In this document: piece after piece, positions 37,298 to 45,749 of the stretch | Layout: every line of letters begins with the position of its first letter | Numbering within the stretch: position 1 is the stretch's first letter | Assembly: GCF_000718165.1 (NCBI RefSeq) | Contig: NZ_JOEY01000043.1 | Span: 1-64,000 of the forward strand | DNA: 64,000 nt | From: Streptomyces fulvoviolaceus | Lineage (GTDB): Bacteria; Actinomycetota; Actinomycetes; Streptomycetales; Streptomycetaceae | Reading direction: 5' to 3' | The notes under the pieces: generated by a model | What the model was told of the DNA's origin: nothing | The model's database searches: none | What the model saw: the letters and a program-made list of their open reading frames with translations, nothing else | Translations under genes and position numbers: made by a program

Positions 37298-38742
37298 GCG
37301 GGCAGTTGATGCCGTGCAGCCCGCAGGAGATCGGGGCGCTGTTCCTGTTCGAGAAGCTCTCCCCCGAGCAGTTGGGACAGCTGTGCGCCGCGGGCCGGGT
37401 GGAGAGGTTCGAGCCCGGGCCCGTCTACACCGAGGGCGAACCCGCCACCTGCTTCTACGTGATGATCGAGGGCACGGTCGTGCTGTCCCGCCGGGTCGGC
37501 GGCGACGACGTGGAGGTCAGCCGGACCTCGCAGCGCGGGGTGTACTCGGGGTCCATGCAGGCCTACCTGGGTGACCGGGTGCGGCAGGCGTACAACAACT
37601 CGATGCGCGTCACGGAGCCGACGCGATTCTTCGTGCTGCCCGCGGACGCGTTCGCGCGCTTCATGCAGGAGTGGTTCCCGATGGCGGTCCATCTCCTGGA
37701 GGGGCTGTTCTTCGGTTCGAAGAACACGCAGCGGGCCATCGGGCAGCGCGAACGGCTGCTGGCGCTCGGCTCGTTGTCCGCCGGACTGACGCACGAGCTC
37801 AACAACCCCGCGGCGGCGGCCGTACGGGCGACCGCGACCCTGCGGGAACGCGTGGGCAAGATGCGGCACAAGCTCGCCATCATCGCCCAGGGCTCCTACT
37901 CCCCCGAGGTCATGGCGAACCTCATCGACATCCAGGAGCGCACCGCCGAACGCGTCGCCAAGGCCCCCTCGTTGAGCCCACTGGAGGCCTCCGACCGGGA
38001 GGACGCCGTCACCGACTGGCTCGACGACCATGACATTCAGGAGGGCTGGCGGATCGCACCCACCTTCGTACAGGCCGGTCTCGACGCGGACTGGCTGGAC
38101 CAGGTCGCGGCCGCCGTGGACGAGGAGATCCTGCCGAACGCGATCGGGTGGCTCAACTACACCGTCGAGACCGAGCTGTTGATGGACGAGATCAACGACT
38201 CGACCAACCGCATCTCGCACCTCGTCGACGCGGCCAAGCAGTACTCACAGCTCGATCGCGCGCCGTACCAGGTGGCGGACGTGCACGAACTCCTCGACAG
38301 CACGCTGCTGATGCTCTCCGGCAAGATCGGGCAGCAGATCAAGGTCGTCAAGGAGTACGACCGTACGCTCCCGAGGATTCCGGCGTACCCGGCGGAGCTC
38401 AACCAGGTGTGGACCAACCTGATCGACAACGCGGTGCAGGCGATGGAGAGCGAGGGGACGCTCACCGTGCGGACGGCGCTCGATCACGACCGGCTGCTGG
38501 TGGAGTTCCGTGACACGGGGCCCGGGGTGCCGAAGGAGATCCGCAGCCGGATCTTCGATCCCTTCTTCACCACCAAGCCGGTGGGCGAGGGTACGGGGCT
38601 CGGTCTGGACATCTCGTGGCGCATCGTCGTCAACAAGCACCACGGGAGCCTCCAGGTCGAGTCCTCGCCGGGCGACACGCGGTTCCAGGTCCTTCTGCCG
38701 CTCACCGCCGTTGAGAACGACAGTCCCGAGGAGGGCGAATGA
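37294..38742 (+). CDS. Cyclic nucleotide-binding sensor histidine kinase
   Basis: A 482-residue soluble kinase. An N-terminal cyclic nucleotide-binding fold (residues about 10-135: FLFEKLSPEQLGQLC, EGEPATCFYVMIEGTVVLSR) is followed by the H box with H167 (GLTHELNNPAAAA), a long dimerisation helix, and a GHKL ATPase domain with N box NQVWTNLIDNAVQAM, G1 DTGPGVP and G2 GEGTGLGLDIS. It overlaps the upstream receiver-flavoprotein gene (GTGA), so it is its likely phosphodonor. It has no membrane segments, which points to an internal signal such as cAMP. Confidence 0.92.
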   Translation: MSGQLMPCSPQEIGALFLFEKLSPEQLGQLCAAGRVERFEPGPVYTEGEPATCFYVMIEGTVVLSRRVGGDDVEVSRTSQRGVYSGSMQAYLGDRVRQAYNNSMRVTEPTRFFVLPADAFARFMQEWFPMAVHLLEGLFFGSKNTQRAIGQRERLLALGSLSAGLTHELNNPAAAAVRATATLRERVGKMRHKLAIIAQGSYSPEVMANLIDIQERTAERVAKAPSLSPLEASDREDAVTDWLDDHDIQEGWRIAPTFVQAGLDADWLDQVAAAVDEEILPNAIGWLNYTVETELLMDEINDSTNRISHLVDAAKQYSQLDRAPYQVADVHELLDSTLLMLSGKIGQQIKVVKEYDRTLPRIPAYPAELNQVWTNLIDNAVQAMESEGTLTVRTALDHDRLLVEFRDTGPGVPKEIRSRIFDPFFTTKPVGEGTGLGLDISWRIVVNKHHGSLQVESSPGDTRFQVLLPLTAVENDSPEEGE

Positions 38743-39092
38743 CTCGCATCGACGGAGTCGACCCCGGTGTGCCGCCGAGCGGCCGCGGTTGCGTGGAGTG
38801 CGACGCCGATGGCGGGTGGTGGTTCCATCTGCGGCGGTGTGCGCAGTGCGGGCACGTGGGGTGTTGCGACTCCTCGCCCGCGAAGCATGCGACTGGTCAT
38901 TTCCGGGCCACTGGTCATCCCCTGGTGCAGAGCTATGAGCCGGGTGAGGAGTGGTACTGGAACTTCGCGACGAGTGAGATGTTCGAGGCGGGGCCTGAGC
39001 TTGCGGCGCCGGTCAGTCATCCTGCGGATCAGCCTGCGCCGGGCCCTGCCGGGCGGGTGCCGGAGGATTGGGCTCGGGTGTTGCGCGCCTAG
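38739..39092 (+). CDS. UBP-type zinc finger protein
   Basis: A 117-residue protein with a ZnF-UBP domain. Candidate ligands are C18 and C21 (CVEC), C34 and C37 (CAQC), C42 or C43, and H50, H54 and H60 (KHATGHFRATGH). In eukaryotes this domain grips the free C-terminus of ubiquitin; bacterial versions have no assigned ligand. The ATGA overlap with the kinase gene makes it the third gene of a tightly coupled operon. A fluid acidic/proline-rich tail follows residue 90. Confidence 0.9.
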   Translation: MTRIDGVDPGVPPSGRGCVECDADGGWWFHLRRCAQCGHVGCCDSSPAKHATGHFRATGHPLVQSYEPGEEWYWNFATSEMFEAGPELAAPVSHPADQPAPGPAGRVPEDWARVLRA

Positions 39093-39123
39093 AGGGTGGG
39101 GGTGTTCCGGCTGCGGGTAGTCC

Positions 39124-39179
39124 GCGGCTGGTCGCGCCCACGCGGCGGAGCCGCAGATCGATACAGCCCCGCGCCCCTG
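39124..39179. repeat. Streptomyces-type intergenic repeat element
   Basis: The segment from GCGGCTGGTCGCGCCCACGC through GGCGGAGCCGC to CAGCCCCGCGCCCCT resembles a short element that I recall from many Streptomyces intergenic regions. It contains a small hairpin (GCGGC-GGA-GCCGC). It probably marks the end of the three-gene operon and may act in termination. Confidence 0.55.
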
Positions 39180-39201
39180 AGGATCGACTCGGGCGCTGTC
39201 A

Positions 39202-42171
39202 GTGGTGAGTGACAGGATTGGTTTCGTGCCGCAGACCTCTTTCACCACGCCGCTTATTGGTCGGGACGACGAACTCGATCGCCTCTCCCGTGTGCTGGGG
39301 CGTGCCCGGGCGGGTGAGGCACGTGCCGTGCTCGTCGCCGGGGACGCCGGAGTCGGCAAGACACGGATGCTGGACGAGGTGGCTGGACAGGCCGCGCGGG
39401 ATGGGATGACGGTGCTCACCGGGCATTGTGTCGATCTCGGTGACGTCGGTCTGCCGTACATGCCGTTCACCGAGGTGCTGGGGGTGCTCGCGGGCGACGA
39501 GCGGTTCGCTGCCGTCCTCGGTGCGCATCCGGTGGTGGAGCGGCTGCTCGGGGCCGGGACGGACTCCGTGCGGGACTCGGGTGGGCGGCTCAGGCTGTTC
39601 GAGGGCATGGCGGGGCTGCTGGCCGACCTCGCGGACATCGCTCCGCTGCTGCTCGTCCTGGAGGACCTGCACTGGGCCGACCAGTCGTCCCGGGACCTGC
39701 TGCGGTTCCTGCTCAGCCGCGGCATCCTCCAGCGCGCGGCCGGTGGTGCGCCCACGCACCGGCTGGCGGTTCTCGCGTCGTACCGCGCGGACGATCTGCA
39801 TCGCCGCCATCCGCTGCGCCCGCTGCTGGCGGAGCTGGTGCGGCTGCCTTCCGTGGAGCGGCTGGAGCTGCGGCCCATGGCCGACGCCGAAGTGACGCGT
39901 CTGGTGCGGGCCTTGCAGGACCGTCCCCTACCGGACACCACGGTCCGGCGGATCGTCGAGCGCGCCGAGGGCAACGCCTTCTACGCCGAGGAACTCCTCG
40001 CGGCCACGGACACCGAGGCCGGCGGCGTGCCCAGCGGCCTCGCGGACGTCCTCCTGATCCGCTTCGAGCAGCTGTCCGACACCGCCCAGCAGGTGCTGCG
40101 CACCGCCGCCGTGGCCGGGCGCCGCATCGAGCACGACCTGCTGCGGGACGCCGTACGGCTGCCCGACGAGGAGCTGGAGTCGGCGCTGCGTGAGGCGATG
40201 GGACGCCAACTGCTGGTCTCCGGCGACGGCGACACCTACTCCTTCCGCCACGCGCTCGCCCGCGAGGCGGTCTACGCCGACCTGCTCCCGGGCGAACGCT
40301 CCCGGCTGCACGGCGCGTTCGCCCGGCTGCTCGCCGGGCGGGGCCACCGGGCCGAGAGCGCGGCGGAGCGAGCCCATCACTACCGGGCGAGCCATGACCT
40401 GGCCGAGGCGCTCGCCGCCTCGGTGGAGGCCGCGGACCACGCCCAGCGGATCGGTGCGCCCGCCGAGGAGCTACGGCACCTGGAAGCGGCCCTCGATCTG
40501 TGGTCGGCGGTGGAGCAGTCCGCACGCCCCTCGAGCGAGGGCGTCGACCGGGTGACGCTCACCCTGCGGGCCTCGGCGGCGGCCGCGCACACCGGGGAGG
40601 CACACCGCGCGGTCTCCCTCACCCGGGCCGCGCTCGCGGGCGTCGGCCAGGACGCGGACTCCGAACTCGCCGCCCGGGTCCGGTACACGCTCGCCGGGAA
40701 CCTGATGAGCGTCGACAATCTGACGGCCGCGTTCGCCTACAGCAGCGAGGCGCTCGCCATGATCCCGGCCGAGCCCCCGACCCGCACCTGGGTGTGGGCG
40801 GCGGCCACCCATGTCCTGGCGGCCCGGCATGTCGGGGAGAACGAGACCGCGCTGCGCGTCGCCCGCCAAGCCCTGCGCACCGCCGAACAGCTGAAGGTCG
40901 CGGACGCCCAGGCGGATCTGCTGATCTCACTGGCCATCCTCGAAGGGGGCGGCCGCCGCTCCCCGGAGGGACGGGAACGGCTGCGGCAGGCCCGGGAACT
41001 GGCGCGCCGTGCGGGCAACGCGCCGGTGGAGATGCGCGCGCTGTTCAATCTCGCCATCGGCTGTTTCGAGTCCGGTGACCTGGACGAGTGCCTGCCCCTG
41101 CTGACGGAGGGGCTGGACCGCGCCCGCCGCGCCGGGCTGGCGTCCTCGCCGTATCCGATGGAGATGCGCTATCTCCGGCTGCTGGTCCTCTACACGCTGG
41201 GCCGCTGGGACGAGTGCGTCCGCGCGGCGACCACCGACGCCGAGGTGCTGACCGCGGCCGGCGGCTACACCATCGCGCCCGCGCTGTACGTGGCACTCGC
41301 GCGGGGTGACTTCAAGGCCGCCGAACGCGCCCGCGCGCTGCTGGACGGGCCGTTCGACTGGATGGCCACGCTCGTCGCGGGCATCGTCCTGACCGATGCC
41401 GCTGCGTTGCAGGGGGACCCAGAGGGGGCCGTGGAGCGGGCGCGGTTCACGGTCGAGGCCCTCACCGACGACAAGGGCACGCCGCCCTATGTCACGGTCC
41501 GGCTGGCCACCCTCGCCCTGTCGGCGGTCGCCGACCGCGCCACCGAACTGCGCCTCACCGGTGACGAGTCCGGGGCAGCCAGGTGGGCGAAAACCGCGGG
41601 CGAACTCGTGGAACTCGCGCGGTCCACCGCCGTGCACGGCGAGGAAGGCAGACCTCAGGGCCCGGAGGGGCAGGCGTGGCTGGCCCGTGCCGAGGCGGAG
41701 TGGACGCGGGCCGTGTCCGGGCCGGACGCGGCGGCCTGGGCGAAGGCGGTCGCCGCGTTCGGCTTCGGCGACCTGTACGAACCGGCCCGTTGCCGACTGC
41801 GGTTGGCCGAGGCCCTCCTCGCGGCCGACCGGCGCGAGGAAGCTGCCGTCGAGGCCCGCGCGGCGCGCGAGACGGCCGCCCGGCTCGGCGCCAAGCTTCT
41901 GCTGGAACAGGTGGACGTCCTGATGCGTCGTGGCCGTCTGTCGGACACTCCGGCTGTCAAGGACCGTGCCTCGACGCTCACGGCCCGCGAGCAGGACGTG
42001 CTACGGCTCCTCGCGCTCGGCCGCAGCAACCGCCAGATCGGTGAGGAGCTGTTCATCAGCGGCAAGACGGCGAGCGTCCATGTGTCCAACATCCTCGCGA
42101 AACTGGGCGCCGCGAGCCGTACCGAGGCGGTGGCCGTCGCCTACCGCGAAGGCCTCATCACCCCGGAGTGA
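39202..42171 (+). CDS. Large LuxR-family regulator with STAND ATPase (LAL type)
   Basis: A 989-residue regulator. An N-terminal AAA/STAND ATPase has Walker A at residues 47-54 (GDAGVGKT) and Walker B-like LLLVLEDLHWAD at about 150-160. A long helical TPR-like middle follows, and the C-terminus (about 925-985) carries the LuxR helix-turn-helix (LTAREQDVLRLLALGRSNRQ, then IGEELFISGKTASVHVSNIL). LAL proteins are often activators of secondary metabolism or sugar uptake, triggered by ligand-dependent ATP binding. GTG 39202, 39205 and 39226 are all possible starts. The target is unknown; it is convergent with the glycan operon. Confidence 0.9.
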   Translation: MVSDRIGFVPQTSFTTPLIGRDDELDRLSRVLGRARAGEARAVLVAGDAGVGKTRMLDEVAGQAARDGMTVLTGHCVDLGDVGLPYMPFTEVLGVLAGDERFAAVLGAHPVVERLLGAGTDSVRDSGGRLRLFEGMAGLLADLADIAPLLLVLEDLHWADQSSRDLLRFLLSRGILQRAAGGAPTHRLAVLASYRADDLHRRHPLRPLLAELVRLPSVERLELRPMADAEVTRLVRALQDRPLPDTTVRRIVERAEGNAFYAEELLAATDTEAGGVPSGLADVLLIRFEQLSDTAQQVLRTAAVAGRRIEHDLLRDAVRLPDEELESALREAMGRQLLVSGDGDTYSFRHALAREAVYADLLPGERSRLHGAFARLLAGRGHRAESAAERAHHYRASHDLAEALAASVEAADHAQRIGAPAEELRHLEAALDLWSAVEQSARPSSEGVDRVTLTLRASAAAAHTGEAHRAVSLTRAALAGVGQDADSELAARVRYTLAGNLMSVDNLTAAFAYSSEALAMIPAEPPTRTWVWAAATHVLAARHVGENETALRVARQALRTAEQLKVADAQADLLISLAILEGGGRRSPEGRERLRQARELARRAGNAPVEMRALFNLAIGCFESGDLDECLPLLTEGLDRARRAGLASSPYPMEMRYLRLLVLYTLGRWDECVRAATTDAEVLTAAGGYTIAPALYVALARGDFKAAERARALLDGPFDWMATLVAGIVLTDAAALQGDPEGAVERARFTVEALTDDKGTPPYVTVRLATLALSAVADRATELRLTGDESGAARWAKTAGELVELARSTAVHGEEGRPQGPEGQAWLARAEAEWTRAVSGPDAAAWAKAVAAFGFGDLYEPARCRLRLAEALLAADRREEAAVEARAARETAARLGAKLLLEQVDVLMRRGRLSDTPAVKDRASTLTAREQDVLRLLALGRSNRQIGEELFISGKTASVHVSNILAKLGAASRTEAVAVAYREGLITPE

Positions 42172-42175
42172 CACC

Positions 42176-43381
42176 TCATCGGCGGCTCGTGCAGTCGAGG
42201 CTCCCCAGGTCGACGGCGTCCGCCATCGCCTGCATCCCCTTGTCGTTCGGGTGGATGTGGTCGCCGCCGTCGAAGGAGGGAAGCATCCGCTCGTGGTCGT
42301 AGGGACTGCGGAGGATCCTGTCAAAGTCGGTGACCGCGTCGAACTCCCCACTGTTCCGGATGAATTGGTTGACCTCCTGGCGGACGGCCTCGGCGGCCGG
42401 GTCCCATTCGGGCCAGCCCTTGAAGGGCGCGACGGTGGCACCGACCACGCACTTCCCGGCCTCGTGCACCCGGTCGACGATTTCCCGATAGCCGTCGATC
42501 AACTCCTGGGCGGTGACTCCGGTGTGGGCCTTGATGTCGTTGACGCCCTCGAAGAGAAACACGGTGCGCACGCCCGGCTGGGAGAGGACGTCCCGGTCCA
42601 GTCGGTTCAGGGCGCTCAGTCCGGCGCCGTCAGCCAGCACCTTGTTGCCGGCGATGCCCTCGTTGGCCACGCCCTTGACCGCGTTGTCCGTGCGCTGCAG
42701 CCGTCGGGCCAGGTAGTCGGGCCAACGGCGGTTCAGATCGGTCGTGGACTGCCAGCCGTCGGTGATGGAGTCGCCGAGGGCGACCACGGCGCCGGTGTGC
42801 GCGGCGGCTCGCACCGAGACCGCGTCGAGGTAGAACCACGACCCGATCGTGTCGGTCCAGTGGGCGCCGCTCTCCTCGGCGGTGCGGTCGCCCTCGGTGG
42901 CGTACGAGGTCTGCATGGCCATCCAGTGGCCGGTGATCGGGCCCGCCGCGTCCGGGGTGTGGATGCTGACGACGAGATCGCTCTGGGCGGGCAGCTTCCC
43001 GGGCAACGGGTCGCTGTACACGGTGGCGCCGGCCGGGACGGTGGCGGAACGGGAGCCGTCGAAGGTGAGCTGCCGGTTGGTGCCGCGGACCAGTTCGGCA
43101 CCCTCCTGCTGGATGCCGGCGTAGACGCTGTCGAAGGTCACCGGACGGTCCCCGAAGGCGTTGGAGAGCCGGATGCGCAGGTCCCGTCCGGCGACGCTGG
43201 TGTGCACGACCATGCGGTAACCGCGGTCGGCGGCCGCGTCGCCGATGCGGTCGGCGCTCGTGCCCCAGGTGATGACGCCGTCGGGCGGGCTGTCGGCGGC
43301 CGGCGCGGGCGTGGCCTGGAGGACTGCGGCCGTGAGCGTGACAACGAGCAGGCGGCATGCCCGGGTGATGCGGCGTGTCAC
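42176..43381 (-). CDS. Secreted SGNH/GDSL hydrolase
   Basis: A 401-residue secreted esterase. An N-terminal signal peptide (ACRLLVVTLTAAVLQATPAP) is followed by a beta-rich domain (residues about 35-185) and the SGNH domain with block I GDSITDGWQ, block III-like FEGVNDI, and block V DHIHPNDKG, giving the Ser/Asp/His set. This two-domain layout is common in Streptomyces esterases that deacetylate plant polysaccharides. Its GTG start overlaps the GH95 stop by 4 bases, so it is the last gene of the glycan operon. Confidence 0.9.
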   Translation of the reverse strand: MTRRITRACRLLVVTLTAAVLQATPAPAADSPPDGVITWGTSADRIGDAAADRGYRMVVHTSVAGRDLRIRLSNAFGDRPVTFDSVYAGIQQEGAELVRGTNRQLTFDGSRSATVPAGATVYSDPLPGKLPAQSDLVVSIHTPDAAGPITGHWMAMQTSYATEGDRTAEESGAHWTDTIGSWFYLDAVSVRAAAHTGAVVALGDSITDGWQSTTDLNRRWPDYLARRLQRTDNAVKGVANEGIAGNKVLADGAGLSALNRLDRDVLSQPGVRTVFLFEGVNDIKAHTGVTAQELIDGYREIVDRVHEAGKCVVGATVAPFKGWPEWDPAAEAVRQEVNQFIRNSGEFDAVTDFDRILRSPYDHERMLPSFDGGDHIHPNDKGMQAMADAVDLGSLDCTSRR

Positions 43382-45729
43382 CGGTCGAAGTCCCTCAGGG
43401 TGACGGTGGCACCGGGTTTCAGCGTCACCGTGCGGGAGCTCCCTGCGTACGCGACCGTCGTCGTGCGGCCGCCGACGCTGCGGATCCGTGCCTCGGTCGG
43501 TTTCCCATCCCTCCAGCGTAGATCGACGACGAATCCGCCGCGTGCGCCCGCTCCGACGAGGGATCCGGAGGCGGCCCAGGCGTCCGGGAGGGCGGGGAGG
43601 AGCTCCAGGTGGCCCGGTCGCGAGTACAGGAGCATCTCGATCATCGCGGCGGGGGTGCCGAAGTTCGCGTCGATCTGGAAGATGCCGCGGCCCTGCTCGA
43701 CCTCGTAGATGTCGAAGAGGTTGAAGGCGGTGCCGTTGCTGCCGTGGGTCGACGGGCGGAGGTTGTTGACGATCAGCTGGTAGGCGTTGTCCGCGTTCTT
43801 GAGCCGTGCCCAGCACAGGCTGCGCCAGGCGTTCGCCCAGCCGAAGCTGTCCATGCCGCGTGCGGTGAGCAGGGCGGTGGCGCCGTCCACGATGTCGGCC
43901 GGAGTGGAGCCGTCCGGGCGGATGCGGTCGCCGGGGAAGAGACCGACGAGCGGCGACAGGTGGCGGTGGGTGGTCTCGCCGAGGTTGTCGGGGGACATCC
44001 ATTCCTCCAGCCAGCCCGTCGTGGGGCTGACCTGCGGCAGATACAGGCGCTTGCGCAGGCCGGCGACGATGCTGGCGTAGGCGGTGTCCTTCTTCAACTC
44101 GGCTGAAGCAGCGCAGTAGTTCCCGAAGAGCGCCCGGACCAGCTCCTGGGCGTAGGTGATGCCCTTGGCGTCGAGCGGACCGTGCTCGGGCGACCAGTCG
44201 CTGTCCGCGACGAGGACTTCCTTCGAGGTGCCCGGGAGGGTCATGGTGAGCAGCCGGGCCTCCCAGAACTCGCAGGCGCCCTTCAGGAGCGGGTAGATCT
44301 TCTCCAGATGGGAGCGGCGGGCGGTGAACTCGTAGTGTTCCCAGAGCGAGTTGCACAGCCAGGCGTTGCCCGCCGGGTGCCACCACCAGCCCATCCCGCC
44401 ATGGATGTTGGTGGAGATGGCGACGGTCCAGCCGGCGATCTTCCCGGTGGAGTTGCGGTAGCGGTTGCGGGGGTCGTTGAACAGGGTCCGGGTCAGCTCG
44501 GTCCACGCCGGGAGTTGGTCCACGCAGTAGTCCGTGAACGCGTCGAAGCATCCGGACAGGCCCGTCCGGTCGGCCATCCAGTAGTTCATCTGGAGGTTGA
44601 TGTCGGTGTGGTAGTCGCCCATCCAGTCCGGGTCGTTGCCGTCCAGCCACAGCCCCTGGAGGTTGAGCGGCAGGCTGCCGCGCGATCCCGCGATCATCAG
44701 ATACCTGCCGAACTGCAGGTACTGGGCTTCGAGTTCGGGGTCCGGCGCCCCGTCCCGGGCGCGAGCCCGCAGCCGCTCCCAGGTGTCGAGGGAGCGTTGC
44801 CCTTCGGAGGACGTGCCGAGTGTGACGTCCAGCTGTCCGAACAGGGCGCGGTGGTCGGTGACATGGGTGCGCAGCAGGGTGTCCGCCGAGTGGCGGGCGG
44901 CGGTCCTGACCTTGGTGCGGGCCAGCCGTTCGGGGTCGAGGGACGGGTCGCGGTAGTGGGCGGCGGCATCGGGCGCGTAGTTGGTGCCGCCGCTCAACAC
45001 CACGGTGAGCTCCTCGCATGCGGAGAAGGAGACGTCCGGGCCTCGGACGGTGACGGAGCCTCCGGTGCCGTACGCCGTGACGGCGGCCCCGTACCGCAGC
45101 CCGTTCGGGAAGGCCGCCCCGAACGAGACCGAGCTCCCCTCGCCGTGCGTTCCCTCCAGTGTGACGGTGCCGGTGTAGCGGCCGCCGCCGCTCTGGCTGA
45201 AGTGCAGGACGATCACGTCGTCGGGATGGCTGGCGAAGATCTGCCGACGGTACGTCACGCCGGAGCGGACGTACGACGTGGTGATCACGCCCTGGGCCAG
45301 GTCGAGGGTGCGGCGGTACCCGGAGACGGCGGACAGGTCGTGGTCGGGGATCTCGACGGCGAGCCGGGCGAGCAACGTGAAGGAGCCGAAGTCGTCGCGG
45401 CCGTAGGGAAATTGGCCGTCGGTGTCGAGCGTGTCGTTGAGGCCGCCGGTCCACATCGTGGCATCGGTGACGAGGAGGAGTTCGCGGCCGGGGTCGTTGC
45501 TCGCGAGGGCGCCGAGGCGGCCGTTTCCGATGGGCAGGCCCTGTTCGATCATCGAGCCTTCGTCGGCGGGAGCCTGCCACCACAGGTGATCGTGTGAACT
45601 GCTGTCGTGCGACGCCGAGTTGTCGGGACGCTGTGGTGCGGCCGACGCGGTGAAGGCGGGGAGGGCGGTCAAGGCTCCGGTCGCCGTGGCGAGCGCGAGC
45701 AGGCTGCGTCTGGACAGTTCCGTGTTCAT
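43378..45729 (-). CDS. GH95 glycosidase (alpha-L-fucosidase/galactosidase)
   Basis: A 783-residue secreted glycosidase with a twin-arginine signal (LSRRSLLALATATGALTALP). The layout is that of GH95: an N-terminal beta-sandwich beginning HLWWQAPADEGSMIEQGLPI, then an (alpha/alpha)6 barrel with NLQGLWLDGNDPDWMGDYHT, INLQMNYWM, NIHGGMGWWWHPAGNAWL and RHLSPLVGLFPGD, and a C-terminal beta domain. GH95 enzymes remove alpha-1,2-fucose or alpha-L-galactose from xyloglucan, pectin or host glycans. The ATG follows AGGAG. It lies 20 bases after the GH27 gene. Confidence 0.93.
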   Translation of the reverse strand: MNTELSRRSLLALATATGALTALPAFTASAAPQRPDNSASHDSSSHDHLWWQAPADEGSMIEQGLPIGNGRLGALASNDPGRELLLVTDATMWTGGLNDTLDTDGQFPYGRDDFGSFTLLARLAVEIPDHDLSAVSGYRRTLDLAQGVITTSYVRSGVTYRRQIFASHPDDVIVLHFSQSGGGRYTGTVTLEGTHGEGSSVSFGAAFPNGLRYGAAVTAYGTGGSVTVRGPDVSFSACEELTVVLSGGTNYAPDAAAHYRDPSLDPERLARTKVRTAARHSADTLLRTHVTDHRALFGQLDVTLGTSSEGQRSLDTWERLRARARDGAPDPELEAQYLQFGRYLMIAGSRGSLPLNLQGLWLDGNDPDWMGDYHTDINLQMNYWMADRTGLSGCFDAFTDYCVDQLPAWTELTRTLFNDPRNRYRNSTGKIAGWTVAISTNIHGGMGWWWHPAGNAWLCNSLWEHYEFTARRSHLEKIYPLLKGACEFWEARLLTMTLPGTSKEVLVADSDWSPEHGPLDAKGITYAQELVRALFGNYCAASAELKKDTAYASIVAGLRKRLYLPQVSPTTGWLEEWMSPDNLGETTHRHLSPLVGLFPGDRIRPDGSTPADIVDGATALLTARGMDSFGWANAWRSLCWARLKNADNAYQLIVNNLRPSTHGSNGTAFNLFDIYEVEQGRGIFQIDANFGTPAAMIEMLLYSRPGHLELLPALPDAWAASGSLVGAGARGGFVVDLRWRDGKPTEARIRSVGGRTTTVAYAGSSRTVTLKPGATVTLRDFDR

Positions 45730-45749
45730 AGCGGCTCCTGGAGGATCGT

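Noticed and set aside
42176..45583. Open frame of 1135 codons on the minus strand
   Set aside because: Only its last 401 codons (the SGNH hydrolase) look like protein; the remainder is an out-of-frame shadow of the GH95 gene, rich in Arg and Pro.
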